Shown here: in pieces, positions 36,554 through 64,000 of the stretch
Layout: each line of letters begins with the position of its first letter
How positions within the stretch are numbered: the first letter of the stretch is position 1
DNA from: Brienomyrus brachyistius
Taxonomy: Eukaryota; Chordata; Actinopteri; Osteoglossiformes; Mormyridae
Reading direction: 5' to 3'
Assembly: GCF_023856365.1 (NCBI RefSeq)
Contig: NC_064538.1
Coordinates: 12,494,435-12,558,434, forward strand
Length of the DNA stretch: 64,000 bases
Translations under genes and position numbers: made by a program
Notes under the pieces: generated by a model
The model's database searches: none
Seen by the model: only the letters and a program-made list of their open reading frames with translations
What the model was told of the DNA's origin: nothing

Positions 36554-36928
36554 TATGCGGAGGCCGGTCGACCATCTGAAAACAGGCCTTTTTAAACGTG
36601 GACAATTACCGTACATGAAAGTACTCTTTCAGATTCGCCTTTCTAAATTAAACTGTGGCGCTACTTCTAAATATGTCCCGACAGTTAAGCATGTTACTGT
36701 GATAGGTAAGTAGTAAGAATAGGTTGTCTCCCGATTTAGATCTTTTTGATTGAGGTTGATTTGTCTTTATATAAAATGTATTTTATTATAACATTTTGAA
36801 AATACATTTTTGAAACTACAAGTGACTTTTTATACATTTTTTTTTTAAACAAATCTTTTCCACTTATTTGTGTTCAAAACTGCAGTACCTTTGCAACCAG
36901 TTTTTATTTACATATTTGTAAGTTCAAT

Positions 36929-36934
36929 AATAAA
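36929..36934 (+). terminator. irak1: Candidate irak1 poly(A) signal
   Basis: First canonical AATAAA after the irak1 stop codon, 376 nt downstream, followed by a TGTATATGTATG U/G-rich stretch. Use is not proven. Confidence 0.4.
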
Positions 36935-37977
36935 TCTGTATATGTATGATTGAAGATCTCTCTTCAGATGAAGTTCTCATTACCAGAATTGTTTACAGGA
37001 TATTATATTGTATGAGCCATGTTTCTATATGGCACTAAATTGTAGTATTTTGCATATGAATGCACTGTGTTTAGTAATCAGTGCAATACGTTGTATTGTT
37101 GTTATTTAAATCTGTAATACATGTCAGGTGTTAGAAGCAGTAGTCCATGAAGGGCTGCAGAAAACTCAGTTTACCTTTCTTTTGATATCTGGAATGATGT
37201 TTACGGTTGCTACTGAACCAGAACATGTTTCCTCCAGTTGACCAAAAATTACAGTGTGGTACGAGGGATATTTTATATGGATTTTTTTTTTATTTGATTA
37301 AACACTCTTAAAGATCATTGTAAAAGCTATTAAAATAAGCTTGTCTTAAATTCCCTTAGTTAGCATTCCACTTCCGTTGATATCGGCAATACAAAGCAGA
37401 TACATTAAAATAGGAGCTTTTAAATTCCATACCATTCTTTCTTTTTTAATCTTAACTCTTATCAGTACGTTTCTCAAAAGCATGATACTGGTTTTGACAG
37501 TGTACCCACGTAGAGCATTAATTTCTCAAAGCAAAAGGAGTAAACAAGGAAATTATTTGCTATGTAAGATGGTAGAGCTATGGATGTATGTAACATCAGT
37601 GCAACCTTTTGGGTCATGTCAAATGTTAAAGTGTACCGAAGGAGCTTTCATATATCTCTAATGTACAAATAGCACAATGACAATTTTTAGAGTGTATTTT
37701 AAATAAGGTTAGATAAGTCACGTTAGTCATATAGTTCTAGATCTTAGAATTGTCAGTTTCTGTCATATATAGAATGCATTCAATATGCCAAGCCTGTTTC
37801 TGTGAAACTAATTCATTTTTAAAATCAGCTAGTTTGCACCTTGTTTCTTGAATGATTGATCATATATCTTGTCTGAATGATATATTGCAGTTACTGGAGA
37901 ATTTTGTTTTTCGAGGTATTTGTGTTAATAAAACTTAAAAAAATATATACTGTCAGACTTGAATGCACTGGCAATAA

Positions 37978-38255
37978 ACATCCATCTTCTGACTGTTAAT
38001 TCTGGTGAGGGTGCCAGGAGATCATCCCAGGCAACACAGGGTGAATAGTATGCAGTTCCAGAGTAGTGGTACAGTATATAGATGCACACGCTAGGGAGAA
38101 TTTAGAGACACTAATTAGCGTAACTACACGTCTTTGGACTAGAGGGGGAAACTGGAAATAAAGGAAGTTCATGCAAATGCTGCAAACTGAGCAGAGGTGA
38201 GATTTCAGTCCCTGGAAGTTTGAGGTCACAGCACTAACCACAAACCCACCACTAA
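37978..38255 (-). mobile_element. tRNA-derived SINE, minus-strand divergent copy
   Basis: Read on the minus strand it shows the family blocks in order: GTGGTTAGTGCTGTGACCTCA, then CCCTCTAGTCCAAAGACGTG, CTAATTAGTGTCTCTAAATT and a tail ending GATGG near 37979. It is strongly diverged. Confidence 0.7.
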
Positions 38256-38949
38256 AGAAACATAATTAATTTTCAATTTGTTACATAATTTAGTTATTTT
38301 ACCATCACACCCCAATAAAATTGTTTCAAGAAAATAAGTTTTCCATCTGTATGTGTTTCCTTACATTTTCGTTGAAACAAAAGTTAATTGGTTAAATTCC
38401 CTGGTTGCTAATTTCCCGTGGCACCTGTTACAGCTCAATTTTCCAAGTGCGAATAAGAGAAATTATCTGTAATATAACGTATATCACATTTGACACGTAG
38501 TGTTATAAACCGTTTTGCGAAAATCAACTACGTTAACATCCATGATGGATGTTAAGGTCTGAATGTGATAAATTAAACGCGGTTTTCATATGCTGATGGT
38601 GTTGAGCAATTTATAATATTATGAGGGTTACTCATAACCCCCCAAAATCTGTTTATGTAATATGTGGAATATTAGTATAAAATACTATGTTGCAATAAAT
38701 TTACATTTACAATTTGAAAAAACTTTTTTCAAAGGAAAAAACAGACTACAAACAGTCGCTACGAAAACATAAGTAAAGAAAGCGGCTTTTGTCATTTTTA
38801 TTCGGAAACCACAGTTGTATTTGTTTGAAGTAACTATAAGCACATTTTACAAGATATGTCCGCCAAATTCTTTGGAAGATTTTATCTGGTTGCAAGTAAT
38901 AACGTTGCAACAGAGCGACCAAAGTTGTCGTAACTATTGAAGTTAATGT

Positions 38950-55774
<16,825 letters not shown>

Positions 55775-58130
55775 GCTCCCATCCCCGTCCTCTTCTTCCT
55801 GACCAGTAATAAGATTGACGTCACCTTTTGATCATCCTGCACCAGGCCCCCTGCACCACACCCTTTACTGAAATGAGACAAGACCACATCACTGGGGTCA
55901 GACTACAGCAAAAATATTAATTAAAAAAAAAAAAAAAAAAACAATAAAATCTTTGGGGAAAAAAGCGACCCAGACAAGCTCGGTGGTGCCATGAACGCCT
56001 TATCTCAATCTGTGTATATATTTTTTATTCCATTATCGATGCTCCTACTTGAGTGAAACAAAAGAAAAGCACATTTACTTTTCTGCCTTTTTTTTTTCCC
56101 GCTGGCATCCCGCTAAACCCGAAAACGCAGCATTCAGGCAGGTATTTAGTTGCTCTTTACCCATTGTGTTGCCTCTCCTTCCTGCATCTTTGTTTTAAAG
56201 AACAAACGAATAGAAACAACCGTCTGTAGTCCGTTAGCCTTTTTTCAAAAGCCAATTTTAACTGGGAGATTGTGACTAAAGATTTAAGGAGGATGTGTGG
56301 GATGTAACCTTCAAGCGGTATATAGATATAACAGAACACAGACAGCACTTGCTTCTCAAAGGCGATGAAAGCTTCATCTTGAAAGGAGACGCAGATCGAC
56401 GTGAACCCGGACTCTCATCCACTCGCTCTTTTGCATCACTGCGTGCTTGAACCTTACAGAATGCAAAGCGCAGACTGGGGGCGATCTTAAGACATGGAGG
56501 GGAAATGAACTGTGGTGCTGTTGAGGAGATGGACTTGGTCTATGCCTGGACCTACAGTGTGAAGCAAATCTTGTAAAAAAACAAAAAAAAAAACAAAAAA
56601 AATTAAAAAGAAAAAGAATGGAAAAAATCTAAATTAGCAAGCAGTGATGCAGATGTTCTGCGTGTTTATTTTTGTATTTTTTTTAAGTACTTTTCTGTGT
56701 GCGTCTCAGAGAGCAGTTTTAAATCCCATCCTTTCTTTTACTGTTCTGTTCCCCAATGGTCTATATACTCCGTGTGTGTAGGAGCTGACAAGGCTGAACT
56801 GAAGGAGTCACAAAATTATATATATATATATAATATACTTTTTTTTAAATCCTGGTTTGATCCATTGTTAGTCTTGTATACAATGTAACGGGGCATATGT
56901 TTAATTCATTTCGAAGAGGGCAAAAGACACGGATCTGAAAACCCAGAGGGAGAGACGAGAGTTCTTGTTTACTTTCAGAATATTGTAAAAGTATTTGTGT
57001 GTAAACAAATGACATGAAATGACTCTCGCAGGAAAAATCATACATATTTTTTCTTCCTTTCATGCGGTTTCCCACTTTATAATGGCTTCAGGAGAGGATT
57101 TTTTTTTTGGATCTTTAAAATTTTCTTAATTTTTTGTCTCCTCCCAAAATTCATTAAAACAATGACCTCTGGAAATGCAGAATGCATGTAGGAGTTTCTC
57201 TTACAGGTAAATAGAAAGGGTAAAGTTAATCAAAATGTTTCCAGAAAGATTTTTTGGCAGTATGAAAGAGGGGTTAAAAGAAGATGATTGACTTGGCCAG
57301 ACTCTGGACTCGCTTGTAAATTAGTTGCTTCATATAGCAAGGACATTTTGGCTTTTTTATATACAGTTATCTGTAAGACATTTTTACATGTTGGTCATCT
57401 CGATTGCTTTTGTCGACATAAAAAGCAGAAATGTATTCTCACTCGGTTATGCCTATCATTTCAGAATTTTTTTTCTTTCCAGTGTAGGTCAATGTGTTGA
57501 GAGGGCAGTTTTGTCATGAATTAATTTTATAAAATATCAGTATTTGCTTTCACTGATTTATGGGTTTCTGCTAAAGTCATTAATATATATAATTTCTTGA
57601 TGGCTAATTTGCAGTTTTCAAATCCAGGAGCAGAGGAAAGGTGTTATCTGTTAATGCTTATTGACAGTAATTTATCTTCATCTAGAACTTCTCACCATTG
57701 GCCAATGAAAGTTAATTCCACAGTTAGAATCTACATGTTCGTGTCCTTGTCTCTCATCTCGTTTTTTTGTGTCATTCCAGCTGAAAGTAGGGACTTGGGT
57801 TCAAGCATAAAGTTATGGTACCGGCACCTGAACATTTCTGATTAACTGAAGGATGAATAAAACCATAAATGTAGGCCCATTTCGTTCCTGTGCTGTGCTA
57901 CAGAAGTGTCCTTTTTCTCCGACTTTGAATGGTCAGTGTTTTTGCAGCTTGTCAGTCGTCAGCTATGTAATCCCTGCCCTGTAGTGTACATAAGTTAAGT
58001 TGGCAGAGATGTTATCAAATGTCAAAAAAAAGTTTGGTTCTCGTGTGAAGGTAGTTTGTTTAAAATGTGTCTGGTATACGGAATTTGTATAAATACAATG
58101 GATTAATAAAAACAGCCAACACTGAATGTG
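55775..58130 (+). other. hcfc1: hcfc1 3' UTR
   Basis: No coding frame follows the stop. AATAAA occurs at 55943-55948 (after an A run), 57856-57861 and 58105-58110. The last is followed by a GT-rich stretch (GAATGTGTTTCCTGTG), the usual layout of a cleavage site, so a 3' UTR of about 2.3 kb is likely. A-rich runs at 55920-55942 and 56574-56626 could cause internal priming in cDNA. Confidence 0.6.
58105..58110 (+). terminator. hcfc1: Likely hcfc1 poly(A) signal
   Basis: AATAAA with a downstream GU-rich element 15-35 nt later. Earlier signals at 55943 and 57856 may give shorter forms. Confidence 0.55.
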
Positions 58131-59203
58131 TTTCCTGTGCTTTCTTTTCACTCCTGCTGCTAGTGGTTTGCTACTGCATATATGGTAGAATAGCTAGGAA
58201 GCGAAATGTCACTGCCAACTTAACTTAAAACAAGTATGGAGGAGTGTTGGGGTCATTGGGTGCCTCTTGTAAACTGTTCTTTCTTGGCCTTTGGTTTGGG
58301 AACAATGTTTTTGGTTTATAGTGTATTTCAAGCAATATTACTCAAGTGTTCTTGTATAAGCCTTCTTCCTAATTTATGTTTCTGCAGCCTCCGGTATCAT
58401 TGCATTAGCTTGATAGATGTATTCCGTATCACACGAACTGATGCATCCATTAACCCTGTGCTGTAAGATGTGGTGCAGAAGTTTGAATTACATGTTAAAA
58501 CATTTTTACATGAATGACTTGTAAGAGGTATGGATTATGGATCTGGGACAGTTCCCACAGAAGATCTGAAGACAGACGCCAGCTGATGGAGCATCTTCAT
58601 TCTGTCACCGCTGTGATGAATTGATTCTCCGAAGTGGAGCGACAACCGCCGGCCATGCAGTGAGTACTCACTGGCAGCTCCCAGGTGAAATCTCGAGGGG
58701 TGTGGCCAGGCATGGATGGAAGAAGTGACTTATGCATAACAGGGAAAATCGCATCTTTGCTTGTTAAAAAAAATTATTGCATCACATTGCATTGAATAGT
58801 TAGGAAAGAGCATAATGAATACACATTCAGGAGAAAGTACAACACCTGTCCAGGACTGCTGCATATGTAGGCAAAAGTTATGATCCAGTTAAAACTGCCA
58901 AGGAATTTCATAAAAATCCTTCAAATGGAAGATAAACTCTAATACAGTTTGATAGTACTCCCCTTCCTGTATCGCAATATCTTGGTTTGATTATTTTTAA
59001 ATACAGATTTACGTGCATTGTATATGTACAGGTATAAATGTTAGCACCCTGTCGCCCAAAGAGAGACTTTTTTTTTTACTTATTTAAAAAAAAATCACTA
59101 GATCTGAAGTAGGTTTGGGGTCTGGGTAGCCACTGTGCCTGGTTTCATAAAGAATCACAGCTCCAATACAACCTTAATAAGTAATTCTTATTGATTACAT
59201 ATA
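58131..59203. other. hcfc1-cdk20 intergenic stretch
   Basis: About 1.1 kb without exon, known repeat or CpG patch. Nothing further is recognised. Confidence 0.6.
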
Positions 59204-60769
59204 CAGGTCCTTCTCAAAAAAATTAGCATATTGTGAAAAAGTTCATTATTTTCTGTAATGTACTGATAAACATTAGACTTTTATATATTTTAGATTCATT
59301 ACACACAACTGAAGTAGTCCAAGCCTTTTATTGTTTTAATGATGATTTTGGCATACAGCTCATGAAAACCCAAAATTCTCAAAAAAATTTGCATATTTCA
59401 TCCGACCAATAAAAGAAAAGTGTTTTTAATACCAAAAAAAGTCAACCTTCAAATAATTATGTTCAGTTATGCACTCAATACTTGGTCGGGAATCCTTTTG
59501 CAGAAATGACTGCTTCAATGCGGCGTGGCATGGAGGCAATCAGCCTGTGGCACAGCTGAGGTGTTATGGAGGCCCAGGATGCTTCGATAGCGGCCTTAAG
59601 CTCATCCAGAGTGTTGGGTCTTGCGTCTCAACTTTCTCTTCACAATATCCCACAGATTCTCTGTGGGGTTCAGGTCAGGAGAGTTGGCAGGCCAATTGAG
59701 CACAGTAATACCATGGTCAGTAAACCATTTACCAGTGGTTTTGGCACTGTTAGCAGGTGCCAGGTCGTGCTGAAAAATGAAATCTTCATCTCCATAAAGC
59801 TTTTCAGCAGATGGAAGCATGAAGTGCTCCAAAATCTCCTGATAGCTAGCTGCATTGATCCTGCCCTTGATAAAACACAGTGGACCAACACCAGCAGCTG
59901 ACATGGCACCCCAGACCATCACTGACTGGGTACTTGACACTGGACTTCAGGCATTTCCCTCTCCCCAGTCTTCCTCCAGACTCTGGCACCTTGATTTCCG
60001 AATGACATGCAAAATTTGCTTTCATCCGAAAAAAGTACCACAGTCCAGTGCTGCTTCTCTGTAGCCCAGGTCAGGCGCTTCCGTCGCCGTTTCTGGTTCA
60101 AAAGTGGCTTTACCTGGGGAATGCGGCACCTGTAGCCCATTTCCTGCACACGCCTGTACACGGTGGCTCTGGATGTTTCTACTCCAGACTCAGTCCACTG
60201 CTTCCGCAGGTCCCCCAAGGTCTGGAATCGGTCCTTTCCCACAATCTTCCTCAGGGTCCGGTCACCTCTTCTCATTGTGCGGCATTTTCTGCCACACTTT
60301 TTCCTTCCCACAGAGGTGCCTTGATACAGCACTCTGGGAACAGCCTGTTCGTTCAGAAATTTCTTTCTGTGTCTTACCCTCTTGCTTGAGTGTGTCAATC
60401 ACAGCCTTCTGGCCAGCAGTCAGATCACCAGTCTTACCCATGATTGCGGTTTTGAGTAATGAACCAGGCTGGGAGTTTTTAAAAGCCTCAGGAATCTTTT
60501 GCAGATGTTTAGAGTTAATTAGTTGATTCAGATGATTAGGTTAATAGCTCGTTTAGAGAACCTTTTCATGATATGCTAATTTTTTGAGATAGGAATTTTG
60601 GGTTTTCATGAGCTGTATGCCAAAATCATCAATATTAAAACAATAAAAGGCTTGAACTACTTCAGTTGTGTGTAATGAATTTAAAATATATGAAAGTCTA
60701 ATGTTTATCAGTACATTACAGAAAATAATGAACTTTTTCACAATATGCTAATTTTTTGAGAAGGACCTG
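59204..60769 (-). mobile_element. Tc1/mariner-type transposon with IR/DR ends
   Basis: The element starts CAGGTCCTTCTCAAAAAAAT and ends with its inverse, flanked on both sides by TA (59202-59203, 60770-60771), the Tc1 target. Terminal inverted repeats run for about 200 bp (59204-59400 and 60563-60769). Each contains an outer and an inner copy of the CTCAAAAAAnTTnGCATATT word (outer left 59213, inner left 59378-59398), the IR/DR layout known from Sleeping Beauty-like elements. The internal transposase is broken, so the copy is not autonomous. It ends 353 bp before the cdk20 start. Confidence 0.95.
59475..60441 (-). pseudogene. Tc1-type transposase, frameshifted
   Basis: Read on the minus strand, an ATG at 60441 starts MGKTGDLTAGQKAVIDTLKQ, the typical helix-turn-helix N-terminus. 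The frame shifts near 60290-60310, again near 59940-59970, and a third time near 59605-59620; the last part ends KGFPTKY and TGA at 59475-59477. The DDE triad residues are still visible: Asp in LFSDESKF, Asp in FQHDLAPAN, and Glu in NPTENLW with the spacing of the DD34E class. At about 322 codons it is close to the usual 340. Three frameshifts make it inactive. Confidence 0.9.
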
Positions 60770-61121
60770 TATGTTAGGTACATAGTACAACGCGGTTTTG
60801 ATTTATGGAGAATGCTGAGCGTGTTCAAACCTGATAACTATTACGGAGTATCCAGTTAGCTATATTTGCACGGTAGGTGGTAGCACTGAGCAAATGGATG
60901 TAAGCGCTTGAAACCGATAAGCGTAGAGGAAGAAACCAAGTCAAAAGGTTCGTTTAGAAGTATAGGAAGGGATTGTTCGTAACGAGTAAATGTAACTATG
61001 GAAACTGCATCTAGGCCTCCGTAGGTAACAAACGTTAACGAATAACAAAGCTATGCTTGGCGTATCTAATTATGCTTAAGGTTTGAAGGTGGATATTAGC
61101 CGCTTAGCTATCTATTTAATG

Positions 61122-63347
61122 ATGGACCAGTACAGTATTTTGGGGAGGATTGGCGAAGGAGCCCATGGAATTGTTTTTAAAGCAAAGCACATCGAGGTAA
61201 CGAATACATTGACAAATTACCTGCGAAAGTTAAGGTCACCAGCAACACGGCGCTTGAGCTGTCTTCCTGAAATCCCCTGTCTCTTAGTTAATGTAACCTT
61301 ACTTTTGCTGCGACCCTGTTGTTTTAGATCGTTAAAATGAGCATTCAACAAACCAGGGAGATGTTTTCCCATCTCAGCAGTTGTGAAGTAACGCCGTGTT
61401 GCATCTTTACGAGTCTTCCCAAAACGTTCGCGTAATGAAGCAAAAAAAATTTGCCTGGCAGTATGGAAAGGATTCAAAATGCTTATTGTGATTTGTACTG
61501 GAACAAGTACTAAGTACAAAGAAATTGCCGCGCTGCTAAAATGTTTCAGATTTAACTGTGTGCGCTTTCAAAACGCAACGATCAAGGCGCACTTTTGCAG
61601 TAATACTAATTTGTTTTTAAATCCTAGCTAAGACTATTATAATCGATAATCCAATACAGTACTAAGTGCCACTCATATGGTTCATATATTCATCATAAGG
61701 AAAATAAATTAAGGTTCCTAGTGAATTAAATGAAAAAAAAAAATTAATGGGTGCATTTCATAGAGTAAAATATGTTTGCCATACCTTGAGGCAAAGTAAA
61801 CTGAAGGGGGGAAAAAAAACCTTTTAAATGTTTCTGTAGACAGGAGAGACTGTGGCCTTGAAGAAAGTGGCCCTTCGAAAGCTTGAAGACGGAATCCCTA
61901 ACCAGGCTCTCCGTGAGATCAAGGCTTTGCAAGAGATTGAAGACAACCAATATGTGAATCTTTATTCCAATTTGAAGAAATGTTTATTACGTAAAGCAAG
62001 TTATTTCATGTAAAGGGTGGTTTTCGTCAACCCGGTTTTCCTTCTTCCCTCTCAGGTGGTCAAGCTGAAAAATGTGTTCCCTCACGGTACAGGCTTTGTC
62101 TTAGTATTTGAGTATATGCTGTCAGACCTTTCTGAGGTCATACGCAACTCCCAGCAACCCCTCTCTGAGTCCCAGGTCAAAGGTTATATGCTGATGCTTC
62201 TGAAGGGGGTGGCTTTTTGCCATGAGAATTCTATCATGCACCGGGTGAGACTAACTCTGAAATGTATTATTTTTATACATGTTTAAAATTTTTACTTAAT
62301 GCATTAATTATCCCTGTGTTCTATTTGCTTATTTGGCAATGTTAAGTCAGGCATAGGGTGGCATGGTGGTGCAGTGGTTAGCACTGTTGCTTCACACCTC
62401 TAGGACTGAGGTTCCAGCCTCAGCCATAGCTACATGTGTGTGGAGTTTGCATGTTCTCCCTATGGTATAGTAGGGTTTCCTTAAGGTACTCTGGTTCCCC
62501 CCCCACAGTCCAAAAACACGCTGATTGGAATGACCAAATTGCCTGTGTAAGTGACTGGTGTGTGAATGTGCCCTGTGATGAGTTGGTGCCCCATCCTGAG
62601 TTGTACCTTCCCTTGCGTCCATAGCCTCTGCGATAGGCTTCAGACTCCCCACAACCCTGAGTAGGACAAGTGGTTTCAGAAATGGATGGATGGAAGTCAT
62701 TTGCATAATAAAAATCTAAGAGAGCCTTAATAGGACTCAAAGGTTCTTTGGGTTGTGAAGTTAGCCTTCTATGCTGTGGTACAGTACAGAGTAATCACAC
62801 CAATCAAATTTGCTGGACTTTGGGGGTCAAATGAGCTCAGGCATGGTGCACATGTACTATAAGTACAACCTAAGAGACCTTCTCCCTGCAGGATCTGAAA
62901 CCAGCTAACCTTCTCATCAGTTCCACTGGCCACCTCAAGATTGCAGACTTTGGCTTAGCCAGACTCTTCTCCAATGACGGCGAGCGGCTCTACAGTCACC
63001 AGGTGGCCACCAGGTACATGAGCACCCTGGGTTTAGGAGAACTTTGGCTGCTAATTGATCTTTTGTCTTCATGTGCGATGCTATATTTTGCATGGATAAT
63101 GAATTACAATCTCTTTAAAAACAACATTATTTGCATGATCCTGCCAGACAGAATATAAAAATTATATGACAAAACTCCTAAAGTTGTCATTTGTCTGGAA
63201 GTGTAATGTATTTTTTTTACGGTCACATATAAATACCTCTAATAAAGAAAGAGAGCTGTTTCCAATCCTTCCCCTGTTCCTCAGATGGTACCGAGCACCA
63301 GAGCTCCTCTACGGTGCCCGGAAGTATGATGAGGGTGTGGACCTCTG
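61122..63347 (+). CDS. cdk20: cdk20, cyclin-dependent kinase 20 (5' five coding exons; continues past window)
   Basis: CDK20 (CCRK) is a CDK-like kinase acting in cell-cycle and cilium control. Exons: 61122-61196, 61840-61953, 62056-62244, 62892-63013, 63285-63347; 563 nt, 187 complete codons of about 346 in human. Seen in order: glycine loop GEGAHG with VFKAKH, Lys33 in VALKK, the PSTAIRE-position helix [18 protein letters not shown] at 125-127 with [11 protein letters not shown] at 145-147, T-loop [18 protein letters not shown], and the start of GVDLW split at the last donor. Phases agree at all four joins. An ATG at 61119 would add one Met, but homology favours 61122. The T-loop residue 161 is Ser, where human has Thr. 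A SINE lies in intron 3 and another follows exon 5. Confidence 0.96.
61221..61519 (-). other. Unrecognised antisense open frame with a splice-donor-like end (cdk20 intron 1)
   Basis: On the minus strand a 100-codon frame contains [20 protein letters not shown] and then a basic segment ending [14 protein letters not shown]. Just at its end the sequence reads CGCAG|GTAATT, a good donor (last exon base 61221). An internal ATG (MGKHLPGLL) could be a start. I do not recognise the protein. It could be an exon of a divergent gene sharing the cdk20 promoter, a transposon remnant, or chance. Confidence 0.25.
62352..62694 (+). mobile_element. tRNA-derived SINE (cdk20 intron 3)
   Basis: A box TGGTGCAGTGG is intact and the B box is mutated (GAGGTTCCAG). 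The body and the GGATGGATGGA tail match the copies at 32521 and 63629. The flank AAGTCA (62344-62349) recurs just after the tail (62694-62699), so a short or eroded target duplication is likely. Confidence 0.85.
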
Positions 63348-63628
63348 GTATGTTCCTGCAGTCCTGCCTATAAAATAAGCCTCGGAGTTTGTGTCTATTG
63401 TGATGTTTCTTGACCTCTAGCAATAAGACGAGGAGCAGAGAGTGTAATTGACATGGAATGAAAGGAGACTATAAATGAAGTGGCGCTGTATCTGTTCATA
63501 TTAATTGTTACTCATATGTGGTAAACAAATGTTAGGGGATGATTGTAACTTGGACTTCTCAGCGTTTTCTTTCACTTAGTTTTATGGACTTTATATACTT
63601 TTATTGTTTATGTCAGATCATTTTTTAA

Positions 63629-64000
63629 GGGGGGGCGGCATGGTGGTGCAGTGGTTAGCACTGTTGCCTCACACCTCTGGGACCCGGGTTCGAGTCTCTG
63701 CCTGGGTCACATGTGTGTGGAGTTTGCATGTTCTCCCCATGTCGTCGTGGGGTTTCCTCCGGGTACTCCGGTTTCCCCCCACAGTCCAAAAACATGCCGA
63801 GGCCAATTGGACTTGCAAAATTTCCCAGTAGGATTGCATGTGTGAGTGCATGGTGTGTGAGTGTGCCCTGCGATGGGCTGACCCCCCATCCTGGGTTGTT
63901 CCCTGCCTCGTGCCCATTGCTTCCGGGATAGGCTCCGGACACCCCGCGACTCAGTAGGATAAGCAGTTTGGAAAATGGATGGATGGATGGATGGATGGAA
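63629..64000 (+). mobile_element. tRNA-derived SINE (after cdk20 exon 5), reaches window end
   Basis: This is the best-preserved copy: A box TGGTGCAGTGG, B box GGTTCGAGTCT, the internal blocks GTGTGTGGAGTTTGCATG and GGTTTCCTCCGGGTACTCCG, CCTGCGATGGGCTGA, and a (GGAT)n tail that runs to the last base. The tail and any target duplication are cut by the window edge. Confidence 0.9.

Noticed and set aside
62392..63945. Antisense frames of 60-106 codons near cdk20 exons
   Set aside because: They lie in SINE copies and the same peptide pattern (HTHGERAENAN, QTPHTCDPG type) recurs in every copy.

Overview
The window is nuclear DNA of a ray-finned fish, most likely a teleost. It has introns with GT/AG boundaries, several copies of a tRNA-headed SINE, a Tc1-type transposon, many microsatellites, and proteins that read as fish orthologues of well-known vertebrate genes. 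I cannot name the species from sequence alone.

Four genes lie head to tail on the + strand. (1) The last coding exon of mecp2 (3877-5134) with the intron before it (1-3876) and a 3' UTR of unknown length. (2) A complete irak1 of 13 coding exons (25130-36553, 646 aa). (3) A complete hcfc1 of 27 coding exons (40528-55774, 2180 aa), with a likely poly(A) signal near 58105. (4) The first five coding exons of cdk20 (61122-63347), which runs off the right edge. All exon joins were checked by phase; irak1 sums to 1941 nt and hcfc1 to 6543 nt, both divisible by three. The mecp2-irak1-hcfc1 order and orientation equals the human Xq28 block. TMEM187, which sits between IRAK1 and HCFC1 in human, is not visible here, and cdk20 is a neighbour that human lacks at this place.

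Region by region: 1-3876 is mecp2 intron with a fold-back repeat; 5135 to roughly 8500 is probable mecp2 3' UTR; 8500-24700 is a gene-poor, AT-rich stretch with microsatellites and old repeats; 24700-25129 is the irak1 promoter; 36554-38950 is intergenic; 38950-40527 is the hcfc1 upstream region, crowded with YY1-like motifs; 55775 to about 58130 is hcfc1 3' UTR; 59204-60769 is a decayed Tc1 element just upstream of cdk20.

The most notable finding is hcfc1 exon 17. It holds 13 copies of the HCF-1 proteolytic repeat in two homogenised tandem arrays with different periods (90 bp and 105 bp). The second most notable is the hcfc1 upstream region, where five similar YY1-type motifs each carry an ATG that opens a very short reading frame. 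The genes do not form a pathway: MeCP2 and HCF-1 are chromatin/transcription factors, IRAK1 is the TLR/IL-1 signalling kinase, and CDK20 is a cilium/cell-cycle kinase. No wholly new multi-gene system is evident.
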